Positions 29,015 to 37,785 of a stretch of DNA of 64,000 bases are shown piece after piece. Under the pieces are notes generated by a model, which worked only from the letters and a program-made list of their open reading frames with translations, was not told the origin of the DNA and did not search any database. Within the stretch, counting starts at the first letter, position 1. Each line of letters begins with the position of its first letter. A program made the position numbers and the translations under genes. Source of the stretch: DATARH01 sp963847345 (lineage in GTDB: Bacteria > Pseudomonadota > Alphaproteobacteria > ATCC43930 > CGMCC-115725); the NCBI GenBank assembly GCA_963847345.1, contig CAWJZU010000011.1:1-64000 (forward strand), given 5' to 3'.

Positions 29015-31936
29015 TCATTCGGACGCCTCGTCCAGCATGCGGACGATGTGACGCGCCTCGCGGCCGGCGCCCTCGGCGATCTGGTGGCGGCAGCTGGTCC
29101 CGCAGGCGGCTAGCATCGTCTCGGGCGAGGCGGCCCGCACCTTCGGTAGGACCCCCAGCTCGCCGATCCGCATCGAGATGTCGTAGTGCTCGGCTTCGAG
29201 GCCGAACGAGCCGGCCATGCCGCAGCAGGTCGAGTCGAAGGTCTCGACGGTCAGCTCCGGGATCAGCCGCAGCGTCTCGGCCGCGGCGTTGATCGTGCCG
29301 AACGCCTTCTGATGGCAATGGCCGTGCAACAGCGCGCTGCGGCCCGGCATCGGCGCGAGCTTCAGGTCGAAGCGGCCTTCCTTGCGCTCGGCGGCGACAA
29401 ACTCCTCGAACAAGAGCGCTCGGGCGGCAAGCGCCTGCGTCTCCGGTCCGGGAAGCATCGCCGGGAATTCGTCGCGCAATGTCAGCAGACAGGCCGGTTC
29501 GAGACCGACGATCAGGGTCCCGGCGGCGATTGCGGGGGCCAGCGCGTCGAGCATGCGGCGGGCTTCCTTGCGCGCTTCATCGACAAGCCCGGCGCCGAGA
29601 AATGTGCGGCCGCAGCATAGCGGGCGGCCGACCCCCGGTTCGGGCGTCGTCACCCGGTACCCGGCGCGGGTCAGGACCCGCTCGGCCGCGCGCGCGTTTT
29701 CCGGCTCGAAATAGCGGTTGAACGTATCCACGAGCAGCATAACCTCGCGGCCGGCTTCGCCTAGCGCCGGCGCGGCGCCCCGGTACGGGTGCGGCGACCA
29801 TTCCGGCATCTGTCGGCGCGCGCTGAACCCCAGCAGCCGCTCGTCAAGCGCGGCCAGCGCCGGCACCCGGTTGCGCAGATTTGTGAACCGCGCGAGCCGT
29901 GCGGCCTGTGGGGCGTAGCGCGGCAGATAGGCGATCGCGCGGTCGCGCGCGGTCAGACCGTGCCGTTTCTTAAAGTGATACATGAACTCAATCTTCATGC
30001 GCGCGATGTCGACGCCGGTCGGGCATTCTCGCTTGCAGCCTTTGCACGACACGCACAGCGCCAGCGTATCGCGCATCTCGTCCGACACCAGAGCATCGGG
30101 GCCGAGCTGGCCCGATAGCGCCAGACGCAACGTGTTGGCGCGCCCGCGGGTCAGGTGTTGCTCGTCGCCGGTCGCGCGGTATGACGGGCACATCACGCCG
30201 GGGTCGGATTTACGGCACGCGCCGTTGTTGTTGCACATCTCGGCGGCGCTCGCGAATGAGCCCCATTCCGACCAGTCCAGCACGGTGTCGAGCGGCTCTT
30301 GCCGGTAGCCCGGCTTGAAGCGGAACAGCGAGCGGTCATCCATCTTCGGCGGTCGGACGATCTTCCCGGGGTTGAACAGCCCGCTCGGGTCGAATGTGTC
30401 CTTGACCTCCTCGAATGCCCGCACGAGGCGTGACCCGAACATCGGTTCGTGAAACTCGGAGCGTACGAGACCGTCGCCGTGTTCGCCGGAATGCGACCCT
30501 TTGTATTCGCGCACCATCGCAAACGCCTCCTCGGCGATCGCGCGCATCTGTTTCGCGCCCAGCTCCTGCTTCAGGTTGATCACGGGGCGCACGTGCAGCG
30601 TGCCGACCGAGGCGTGCGCGTACCAGGTTCCGACCGTACCGTGCTTGTGAAAGACCTGCGTCAGCCGGTCGGTGTATTCGGCAAGGTCCTCAAGCCGCAC
30701 GGCGCAGTCCTCGATAAACGAGATCGGCTTGCCGTCGCCCTTCATCGACATCATGATGTTGAGGCCTTCCTTGCGCACGTTCCACACCGCGCTCTGGAAG
30801 GCCGGATCGGTCGCCTCGATTATTCCCGCGTTGGGCTCCGAATTGCCGAAGCCCAGGTCGCCCATTAATTCGACGAGCTGCTTCAGGCGGCGCAGATTGT
30901 CTTCCGGATCGTCGCCGGCGAATTCGGTCAGCAGGATTGCGTCGGGCTCGCCTCTGACAAACCGATCGACGACCGGGCGGAACACCGGATTGTTACGCGC
31001 CAGCTCGATCATTGTGCGATCGACCAGTTCGACCGCGGCCGGACCGAGCTTGACGATGTGCTGCGTCGCGTCCATCGCCTGATAGAAGCTCGGGAAATGG
31101 CAGATGCCGAGCACCCGATTTGCGGGTATCGGTTGAAGATCAAGCTCTATCTCACTGAAAAAAGCCAATGTTCCTTCCGACCCGACCAGCAGATGCGCCA
31201 TGTTGTGGCCACTGTCGGAAATCATGTCGATGTTGTAGCCGCCGACCCGGCGCAGCAGCTTCGGGAAGCGCCGGTCGATCTCGTCGGCCTCGCGGCGATG
31301 CAGCTCGCGCACGTCGCGCACCAAGTCGCGGTAGCGCTCGGGCTGGACATCCTCCCCGAAGTTGCCCGGGACCTCGGCGAAGCGCGCCTCGGAGCCATCG
31401 GCAAGGATTGCGTCGATCGCGCGGACGTTGTGGACCATATTGCCGTAGCGGATCGAGCGCGCGCCGCAGCTGTTATTGGCCGTCATGCCGCCGATCGTCG
31501 CGCGGTCGCCGGTCGAGACATCGACCGGGAACCAGAGCTTGTGCTGCTTGAGGCGCGCGTTGAGCCGCTCCATGACGACCCCGGGCTGGACCTTGACGCG
31601 TCGCGCCTCCGGGTCGAGCGCGACGACATTGTCCATGTACTTGCTGCAATCGAGCACCAGCGCGCGCGCCACGGTCTGGCCGCATTGCGACGTGCCGCCG
31701 CCGCGCGGCAACACCGGAACGCCCTCTTCGCGCGCGATCGACAGCGCCGCCGCGACGTCCTGCTTGTCCTTCGGCACGGCCACGCCGAGCGGCTCGATCT
31801 GATAGATCGACGCGTCGGTGCTGTAGCGCCCGCGGCTGAACCGATCGAATAGCACCTCGCCGCGTAATTCGCGGCGCAGACGGGCTTCGAGACGCGACAG
31901 GCCGGGACTGCCCTGGCCGGGAGCATCGAGCGGCAT
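29015..31936 (-). CDS. FAD-linked oxidase with C-terminal Fe-S / CCG domains (YdiJ-type D-2-hydroxyacid dehydrogenase)
   Basis: 973 residues in one frame. Order: FAD-binding PCMH domain (PVLPRGGGTSQCGQTVARAL, TIGGMTANNSCGARSIRYGN), FAD-oxidase C domain (HASVGTLHVRPVINLKQELG, SHSGEHGDGLVRSEFHEPMF), a 4Fe-4S region (CNNNGACRKSDPGVMCPSYR, CVSCKGCKRECPTGVDI) and a CCG heterodisulfide-reductase-like end (LCCGRTFLGAGLVDEARKEA, STCCGMAGSFGLE). E. coli YdiJ, with the same order, oxidises D-2-hydroxyglutarate; activity on that or on D-lactate is inferred. Electrons would pass through the Fe-S centre to the respiratory chain. Its promoter must lie in the short gap before the B12 riboswitch. Confidence 0.9.
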   Translation of the reverse strand: MPLDAPGQGSPGLSRLEARLRRELRGEVLFDRFSRGRYSTDASIYQIEPLGVAVPKDKQDVAAALSIAREEGVPVLPRGGGTSQCGQTVARALVLDCSKYMDNVVALDPEARRVKVQPGVVMERLNARLKQHKLWFPVDVSTGDRATIGGMTANNSCGARSIRYGNMVHNVRAIDAILADGSEARFAEVPGNFGEDVQPERYRDLVRDVRELHRREADEIDRRFPKLLRRVGGYNIDMISDSGHNMAHLLVGSEGTLAFFSEIELDLQPIPANRVLGICHFPSFYQAMDATQHIVKLGPAAVELVDRTMIELARNNPVFRPVVDRFVRGEPDAILLTEFAGDDPEDNLRRLKQLVELMGDLGFGNSEPNAGIIEATDPAFQSAVWNVRKEGLNIMMSMKGDGKPISFIEDCAVRLEDLAEYTDRLTQVFHKHGTVGTWYAHASVGTLHVRPVINLKQELGAKQMRAIAEEAFAMVREYKGSHSGEHGDGLVRSEFHEPMFGSRLVRAFEEVKDTFDPSGLFNPGKIVRPPKMDDRSLFRFKPGYRQEPLDTVLDWSEWGSFASAAEMCNNNGACRKSDPGVMCPSYRATGDEQHLTRGRANTLRLALSGQLGPDALVSDEMRDTLALCVSCKGCKRECPTGVDIARMKIEFMYHFKKRHGLTARDRAIAYLPRYAPQAARLARFTNLRNRVPALAALDERLLGFSARRQMPEWSPHPYRGAAPALGEAGREVMLLVDTFNRYFEPENARAAERVLTRAGYRVTTPEPGVGRPLCCGRTFLGAGLVDEARKEARRMLDALAPAIAAGTLIVGLEPACLLTLRDEFPAMLPGPETQALAARALLFEEFVAAERKEGRFDLKLAPMPGRSALLHGHCHQKAFGTINAAAETLRLIPELTVETFDSTCCGMAGSFGLEAEHYDISMRIGELGVLPKVRAASPETMLAACGTSCRHQIAEGAGREARHIVRMLDEASE

Positions 31937-32044
31937 GGTTCCTCGATTGCAAATGTCATGACCTGCGGAGGGCGGGTCTGAGCGGTTGAATGTAGCGTTT
32001 GCCGCGGATCGCGCCAGCCCGGCGTAGTGGGTGGCGGCCGTGCG

Positions 32045-32210
32045 GCGAGCGTGTTACGGTGGCTGCGCGATGCGACAGGGAAGTCCGGTGCAAGACCGGC
32101 GCTGCCCCCGCAACTGTCAGCGGCGAGCCCGCGGCATTGGCCACTGCTCCCACCTTATTTTGGGGGCGGGAAGGCGCCGCTGGCGATGACCCCGAGCCAG
32201 GAGACCTCCG
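32045..32210 (+). promoter_or_regulatory. Cobalamin (B12) riboswitch
   Basis: Core motifs appear in order: ACAGGGAAGTCCGGTGCAAG, then CCGGCGCTGCCCCCGCAACT (the invariant GCTGCCCCCGCAAC), the B12-box element GGCCACTGC, GGGAAGGC, and the closing GAGCCAGGAGACC at 32195-32206. It precedes cobP by about 40 bases. Adenosylcobalamin binding would fold it so as to hide the ribosome site or stop transcription, giving feedback control over the cob operon. Confidence 0.95.
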
Positions 32211-32252
32211 CGTCGCGCCCCTTGATGGGGACCATACGGGACCATTCCTCGG

Positions 32253-33080
32253 GTGGAGGAGGAGCCTTTGTCGCCATTGAACGCGGGCGTCGCATGTCCC
32301 GCGGGAGCGCTGCCCCGGTTGACGCTGGTGCTGGGTGGCGCGCGCTCGGGCAAGAGCCGCTACGCCGAGCGCTTGGTCGAAACGGCGGCGTGCCGCGGCA
32401 CGTACTGTGCCACTGCCGAGCCGGGCGATGACGAGATGGCGGCGCGCATCGCCGAACATCGCGCTCGCCGCGGTCCGTTCTGGCGCACGGTCGAGGCGCC
32501 GTGCCGATTGGCGGAGGCAGTCGCGGCGGAGGCAGGGCCGGACCGCCCGATGCTGGTCGATTGTTTGACGCTGTGGCTGTCGAACCTGATGCTCGCCGGT
32601 GCTCGGCTCGACGAGGAATCCGCGACATTGCGCGTGGTGTTGCGCGACGCTGCCGGGCCGGTCGTGCTGGTCGCCAACGAAGTCGGGCTCGGGCTGGTCC
32701 CGGAAAACCCGCTCGCCCGCCGCTTTCGCGACGCGGCCGGCTGGCTGAACCAGGAAATGGCGGCGCTGGCCGACCGGGTCGTATTTGTCGCTGCCGGCTT
32801 GCCGCTGGTTCTGAAGGACGAGAGCCCCACCCGTCCACCGCTGACCCGGCGGCCGACCTCCCCGGCTCCCGGGGGAGGAGAATTGAACCGCGTCGTCATA
32901 CGCCCTCCCGCGCAATCCCCAGGTCAAGCCCGGGGAGGGGAGGGTCGGGGTGGAGGCCTTCCTAGCTATGCGCCGCATCCCCGCAACGATCGTCACCGGG
33001 TTTCTCGGCGCCGGCAAGACGAGCCTCGTGCGGCATCTGCTGGCCGCCGCCTCGGGGTACCGGCTGGCCGTGATCGTTAA
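32253..33080 (+). CDS. cobP: Adenosylcobinamide kinase / adenosylcobinamide-phosphate guanylyltransferase, with aberrant C-terminus
   Basis: Phosphorylates adenosylcobinamide and transfers GMP to it. Motifs: LVLGGARSGKSRYAERLVE (P-loop), ATAEPGDDEMAARIAEHRAR, LVDCLTLWLSNLM, VANEVGLGLVPENPLARRFR. The normal protein ends at about GLPLVLK (32822). From there a CTCCCC/GGGGAG repeat carries the frame on without a stop to 33080, overlapping cobW by more than 100 bases in another frame, so the last 85 residues are repeat-derived. GTG 32253 is a possible start, but a strong GGAGGAGG at 32255-32262 instead points to TTG 32268. Confidence 0.88.
   Translation: MEEEPLSPLNAGVACPAGALPRLTLVLGGARSGKSRYAERLVETAACRGTYCATAEPGDDEMAARIAEHRARRGPFWRTVEAPCRLAEAVAAEAGPDRPMLVDCLTLWLSNLMLAGARLDEESATLRVVLRDAAGPVVLVANEVGLGLVPENPLARRFRDAAGWLNQEMAALADRVVFVAAGLPLVLKDESPTRPPLTRRPTSPAPGGGELNRVVIRPPAQSPGQARGGEGRGGGLPSYAPHPRNDRHRVSRRRQDEPRAASAGRRLGVPAGRDR
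32826..32953. repeat. CTCCCC/GGGGAG palindromic repeat at the cobP 3' end
   Basis: Contains CTCCCCGGCTCCCGGGGGAG and, further on, CAATCCCCAGGTCAAGCCCGGGGAGGGG, ending AGGGTCGGGGTGG. Related blocks lie at 43331-43370, 49841-49878 and 61349-61397. Here it removes the natural stop codon of cobP and supplies the GGAGG ahead of cobW. Confidence 0.6.
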
Positions 33081-34008
33081 CGAATTCGGTGAACTCGGCA
33101 TCGACCGCGAGCTGCTGCTCGGCTGCGGCGACCCGACATGCCCGGACGGTGACATAGTCGAGCTGGCCAACGGGTGCCTGTGCTGCACGGTGGCCGACGA
33201 TTTCCTGCCGACCCTGACCCGGCTGATCGAGCGCGCCGATCCACCCAGCCACATCGTCGTCGAGACATCGGGTCTGGCCTTGCCGAAACCGCTGGTGCGG
33301 GCCTTTGCCTGGCCCGAGATCCGCACCCGCATGACCGTCGATGGCGTCGTGACGGTTATCGACGCCGCGGCGGTCGCTGACGGCCGCTTCGCCGATGACC
33401 CACAGGCGGTCGCCATGCAACGCGGCGCCGACCCGGCGATCGATCATGATAACCCACTCGACGAGGTTTTTTCCGACCAGCTCGCCTGCGCCGATCTCGT
33501 GATCCTGAACAAAGCGGATCTTCTCGATTCCGCCGCTCTTGCCGGGCTGCGCGCCGATATAGAGGCGAAGCTGCGGCCGGGGGTGAAGCTGGTCGCGGCC
33601 GAGCAGGGGAGGGTATCGCCAGCGGTGGCGCTCGGCCTTGCCGCCGGTGCCGAGGACGATCTCGCCGCCCGGCCGTCGCTGCACGACACCGAAGGCGAGC
33701 ACGACCACGACGATTTCGACAGTTTTGTCCTCGAAGCGGGCCCGGTCGCCGATGCGACGGCGTTCCGCGCCCGGCTCGCCGCTGCGATCCGCGAGCAGGA
33801 CGTGTTGCGCATCAAAGGTTTTCTCCATGTGCCGGGACGCGACCGCCGCCTCGTGGTCCAGGCCGTCGGAGGCCGCATCGAGCAGCATTTCGACCGGCCC
33901 TGGATGGCCGGCGAAGCGCGCGCGACGCGGCTTGTCGTGATCGGTAAAAAGGGTCTCGACCGCGCCGCCGTCCAGGCCGCCGTAGCCGAGATTTCCGGGA
34001 TCGGCTGA
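32968..34008 (+). CDS. cobW: CobW GTPase, cobalt-insertion chaperone
   Basis: 346 residues of G3E GTPase: TIVTGFLGAGKTSLVRHLL (P-loop), VIVNEFGELGIDRELL, ELANGCLCCTVADDFLPTL (metal-binding CxCC), HIVVETSGLALPKPLV and ILNKADLLD (NKxD). A His/Asp run (EGEHDHDDFDSF) before the C-terminal domain fits metal handling. It is thought to load cobalt for the CobNST chelatase. ATG 32968 follows a GGAGG at 32952-32956. It joins cobN without a gap (TGA then ATG). Confidence 0.93.
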   Translation: MRRIPATIVTGFLGAGKTSLVRHLLAAASGYRLAVIVNEFGELGIDRELLLGCGDPTCPDGDIVELANGCLCCTVADDFLPTLTRLIERADPPSHIVVETSGLALPKPLVRAFAWPEIRTRMTVDGVVTVIDAAAVADGRFADDPQAVAMQRGADPAIDHDNPLDEVFSDQLACADLVILNKADLLDSAALAGLRADIEAKLRPGVKLVAAEQGRVSPAVALGLAAGAEDDLAARPSLHDTEGEHDHDDFDSFVLEAGPVADATAFRARLAAAIREQDVLRIKGFLHVPGRDRRLVVQAVGGRIEQHFDRPWMAGEARATRLVVIGKKGLDRAAVQAAVAEISGIG

Positions 34009-37000
34009 ATGCATCTGCTCGCCACCGAGCCCGGCATCATCGCCGACGGATCGGCCGCGATCGATCTGGCTCAGACGCCGGGCGACATCGTCGTGCTGGC
34101 GAGCGCCGACACCGAGATCGCGCTGCTCGCGGCGGCGCAGGCGCAGCGGCGCGCCGACGATCCTGACGCGCCCTCGGTGCGGCTCGCGCCGGCGATGCGG
34201 CTCGGGCACAATTTCTCGGTCGATCAGTACATGGAGATCGTCGCGCAAGCGCGACTCGTGATCGCCCGCCTCCTCGGCGGCAGCGCCTATTGGCCTTACG
34301 GCGTAGAAAGGCTGGGCGAGACCTGCCGCGACAACGGCATCCCGCTGGCATTGTTGCCCGGAGACGACAAACCCGACCCCGAACTGGCCCGGCTCTCCAC
34401 CATCTCAGCCGATGCGCATCACCGGCTCTGGCGCTATCTCGCGGAAGGCGGACCGGGCAACGCCGACAGCTTCCTGCGCTACGCGGCGAGTTTGATCGGC
34501 TGCGAGACCGCCTGGGCCGAGCCGGCGCCGCTGCTGCGTGCCGGTCTATACTGGCCGGGACGCACGACCCCGAGCCTCACCGAGATCGCGGGCCAGTGGC
34601 GTGGCGAGGGCGGCGTCGTCCCCCTTGTGTTCTATCGCGCGCTGATGCAGTCCGGCAACACCGCCCCTGTCGATGCGCTGGTGCAGGCCCTGGCCGTCCG
34701 CGGGATGCGTCCCTTGCCGGTCTTCGTCAGCAGCCTCAAGCAGGCAGAGGCCGCCGCGTTGCTGACCGACATCCTGAAGGCGTATCCCCCATCGGTAATC
34801 CTCAACGCGACCGGTTTCTCGCTGGCGGCGGCGGGCGGCTGCGATCCGCTGCGCGCCGACTGCCCGGTGCTGCAAGTCGTCTTTTCCGGCGCCGACGAAG
34901 AGTCGTGGCGCGAGAGCACGCGCGGCCTTGGATCTCGCGATCTCGCGATGAACGTGGTGCTGCCCGAGATCGATGGCCGCATTCTGTCGCGCGCGGTGTC
35001 GTTCAAGGCGGCGCTCGGCCGCGATCCCGAGACCGAGGCCGATCTGGTCGGCTATAGGCCGGTTGCCGACCGGGTTGCCTTCGTCGCCGATCTGGCGCGC
35101 AACTGGGCGCGGCTGCGCGCCAAGCCGGCCGGAGAGCGGCGGGTCGCGATCATGCTCGCGAATTACCCGAACCGCGACGGCCGCATCGGCAACGGCGTCG
35201 GGCTCGACACGCCGGCTTCGGCAATCGCGATCCTGACGGCGCTGCGCGACGCCGGGTACCGCACCGGCGACATGCCCGAAGACGGCGCCGCGCTGATGCG
35301 ACGGCTACTCGCCGGTCCGAGCAATGCAAGGCCATCCGCGCCGGCCGAGGAAACACTGTCCTTCGCCGAGTATTCGGCGTTTTTCGCCAGCCTGCCGCAA
35401 CCGGTGCAGCGGCAGGTATCGGAGCGCTGGGGTAGCGCCGAACGCGACCCGTTCTTCCGTCCGGGGCGGCTCGATTGCGGCCGGTTCGCGGTACCCGGCT
35501 TTCGTGTCGGCAACATCGCGGTGCTGATCCAGCCGGCGCGCGGCTACAACCTCGACCCGAAATCGACCTATCACGATCCGGCGCTGGTGCCGCCGCATTC
35601 GTATTTTGCTGCCTATGCGTGGCTGGCCGACAGCTTTCGCGCCGACGCGGTGATCGATCTCGGCAAGCACGGCACTTTGGAGTGGTTGCCGGGGAAGGCG
35701 TTGGCGTTGTCCGCCGAATGTTTCCCGGAGGCGGCGCTGGGACCGCTGCCGCATCTCTATCCGTTCATCGTCAACGATCCCGGCGAGGGCAGCCAGGCGA
35801 AGCGGCGGGCGCAGGCGGTCATCGTCGATCATCTGACCCCGCCCTTGACGCGCGCCGGCAGCTACGGTCCGCAGGCCGAGATCGAGCGGCTGATCGATGA
35901 GTACTACGAGGCGGCGCGCGGCGATGTCCGGCGGATCGCGCCGCTCGCCGCCGACATTCTGGAACGCGCGGCGGCTGCCGGAATCGATCGCGATTGCGGC
36001 ATCGCGCCCGGCGAGGACACCGCCGCAGCATTGCAAAAGCTCGACGGGTTTTTGTGCGAGCTGAAGGAATTGCAGATCCGCGATGGGCTGCATGTTTTTG
36101 GCGAAAGCCCGGCCGGCGAACGGCTCGACGCGCTGCTCGTCGCGGTCGCGCGGGCGCGGCGCGGCGGCGGCGATGCCGATGAGTCGCTGTTGCGGGCACT
36201 TGCCGCTGATGTCGGCCTCGGCGCTGACCCGCTGATGCTGGACTTGGGCGAGCCGTGGACCGGCCCGAGGCCGGCGGTGCTTGCCGAGGCGGGACCGCCG
36301 GCCGCTGGCCGGCATGCTGGCGGGTCGCCGGTCCAGTCAGAGGACACCACCTGGCGCACCGCCGGCGATACGGTCGAGCGCCTGGAATCTCTCGCGCTGC
36401 GCCTCGTCTCGCGGGAACAGGCACCGCCGTCGGAGTGGTGCCGTACCCGTGCCGTGCTGGCCTGGATCGAAGCTACCCTGCGTCCGGCGGTTACCGCCTG
36501 TGGACCGGCCGAGATCGCCGCGGCGCTGGCTGGCCTCGACGGCAGGCGAATCGAGCCCGGCCCGAGCGGCGCGCCGAGCCGGGGACGGCCCGAGGTATTG
36601 CCGACCGGGCGCAATTTCTTCTCCGTCGATACGCGCGCCGTGCCGACCCCCGCCGCCTGGCAGCTCGGCTGGCATTCGGCCGGGCTGCTCGTCGAACGCT
36701 ACGCGCAGGAGCACGGCAACTATCCGGCGCGGCTCGCGCTGTCGGCCTGGGGCACCGCGAACATGCGCACCGGCGGCGACGACATCGCGCAGGCGCTGGC
36801 GCTGATCGGTGTCCGGCCGGTCTGGGAAGGCGCTAGCGGCCGGGTCACCGGGTTTGAAGTCCTGCCGGCCTCGGTGCTCGACCGGCCCAGGATCGATGTC
36901 ACGCTGCGGATTTCCGGGTTCTTCCGCGACGCTTTCCCCGGCCTGATCGACCTGTTCGACAGCGCGGTGCGCGCCGTCGCGGCGCTTGACGAGCCGCCGG

Positions 37001-37785
37001 CAATAAACCCGCTGGCGGCCCGTGTCGCTGCTGACCGTGCCGCGCTCGAAGCCGCCGGCGCATCGCCCGACGAAGCCGCCCGGCGTGCCGGCTATCGGGT
37101 GTTCGGCTCGAAACCCGGAGCCTACGGCGCCGGGCTGCAGGTGCTGATCGACGAGCGCATCTGGCGCGACGACGCCGATCTGGCCGACGCGTATCTCGGC
37201 TGGAGCGGCTGGGCCTATAGCGCCGGCGGGGAGGGCAGGGCGGAACGAGACCTGTTCGAAGCGCGACTCACAGAGAACGACGCCGTGCTGCACAACCAGG
37301 ACAACCGCGAGCACGATCTGCTCGACAGCGACGACTATTACCAGTTCGAGGGTGGGCTGGCGGTCGCGATCCGACACCTGTCCGGTCGCGCGGTCGCCGT
37401 CTACCACAACGACCATTCGCAACCGGACCGGCCGCGCATCCGCACCTTGCGCGAGGAACTAAGTCGGATCGTGCGGGGCCGCGCCGCGAACCCGCGCTGG
37501 ATCGCCGGGGTCATGCGCCACGGCTACAAGGGCGCCGCCGAGATCGCCGCGACGGTCGACTACCTGTTCGCCTTCGCCGCGACGGCGCGCTCGGTCGATG
37601 ATTCCCACTTCGATGCGCTGTACGAGGCCTATCTCGGCGACGCCGCGGTACGCGAATTCATGGCGGCGCATAATCCGTCCGCGCTCGCCGAAACCGAGAG
37701 CCGGTTTCGTGAGGCCGTCGAGCGTGGCCTGTGGCGCCCGCGCCGCAACAGCATCCGCGCCGCGCTGGTCTCGAAGGAGGCATGA
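34009..37785 (+). CDS. cobN: Cobaltochelatase large subunit
   Basis: The ATP-dependent enzyme inserts Co2+ into hydrogenobyrinate a,c-diamide in the aerobic B12 route. 1,258 residues, intact, with the magnesium-chelatase-H-like signatures GRIGNGVGLDTPAS, DLGKHGTLEWLPGKALALS, PFIVNDPGEGSQAKRRAQA, AWGTANMRTGGDDIAQALAL and HNQDNREHDLLDSDDYYQFE. Its partners CobS and CobT are not in this window. Unusual: residues around 762-776 (GPPAAGRHAGGSPVQ) are encoded by a 43-base palindromic element (36292-36334) also found between genes at 55230. The stop overlaps the next start (ATGA). Confidence 0.96.
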   Translation: MHLLATEPGIIADGSAAIDLAQTPGDIVVLASADTEIALLAAAQAQRRADDPDAPSVRLAPAMRLGHNFSVDQYMEIVAQARLVIARLLGGSAYWPYGVERLGETCRDNGIPLALLPGDDKPDPELARLSTISADAHHRLWRYLAEGGPGNADSFLRYAASLIGCETAWAEPAPLLRAGLYWPGRTTPSLTEIAGQWRGEGGVVPLVFYRALMQSGNTAPVDALVQALAVRGMRPLPVFVSSLKQAEAAALLTDILKAYPPSVILNATGFSLAAAGGCDPLRADCPVLQVVFSGADEESWRESTRGLGSRDLAMNVVLPEIDGRILSRAVSFKAALGRDPETEADLVGYRPVADRVAFVADLARNWARLRAKPAGERRVAIMLANYPNRDGRIGNGVGLDTPASAIAILTALRDAGYRTGDMPEDGAALMRRLLAGPSNARPSAPAEETLSFAEYSAFFASLPQPVQRQVSERWGSAERDPFFRPGRLDCGRFAVPGFRVGNIAVLIQPARGYNLDPKSTYHDPALVPPHSYFAAYAWLADSFRADAVIDLGKHGTLEWLPGKALALSAECFPEAALGPLPHLYPFIVNDPGEGSQAKRRAQAVIVDHLTPPLTRAGSYGPQAEIERLIDEYYEAARGDVRRIAPLAADILERAAAAGIDRDCGIAPGEDTAAALQKLDGFLCELKELQIRDGLHVFGESPAGERLDALLVAVARARRGGGDADESLLRALAADVGLGADPLMLDLGEPWTGPRPAVLAEAGPPAAGRHAGGSPVQSEDTTWRTAGDTVERLESLALRLVSREQAPPSEWCRTRAVLAWIEATLRPAVTACGPAEIAAALAGLDGRRIEPGPSGAPSRGRPEVLPTGRNFFSVDTRAVPTPAAWQLGWHSAGLLVERYAQEHGNYPARLALSAWGTANMRTGGDDIAQALALIGVRPVWEGASGRVTGFEVLPASVLDRPRIDVTLRISGFFRDAFPGLIDLFDSAVRAVAALDEPPAINPLAARVAADRAALEAAGASPDEAARRAGYRVFGSKPGAYGAGLQVLIDERIWRDDADLADAYLGWSGWAYSAGGEGRAERDLFEARLTENDAVLHNQDNREHDLLDSDDYYQFEGGLAVAIRHLSGRAVAVYHNDHSQPDRPRIRTLREELSRIVRGRAANPRWIAGVMRHGYKGAAEIAATVDYLFAFAATARSVDDSHFDALYEAYLGDAAVREFMAAHNPSALAETESRFREAVERGLWRPRRNSIRAALVSKEA
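36292..36334. repeat. Palindromic element inside cobN (GGACCGC...GGTCC type)
   Basis: Its first 22 bases differ by one from the left arm of the perfect 46-base palindrome at 55230-55275 (GGACCGCCGGCCGCTGGCCG here, T for G there), and the central ATGC is shared. The right arm has diverged. It reads through cobN in frame as about 14 residues in a low-complexity linker. Confidence 0.65.
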
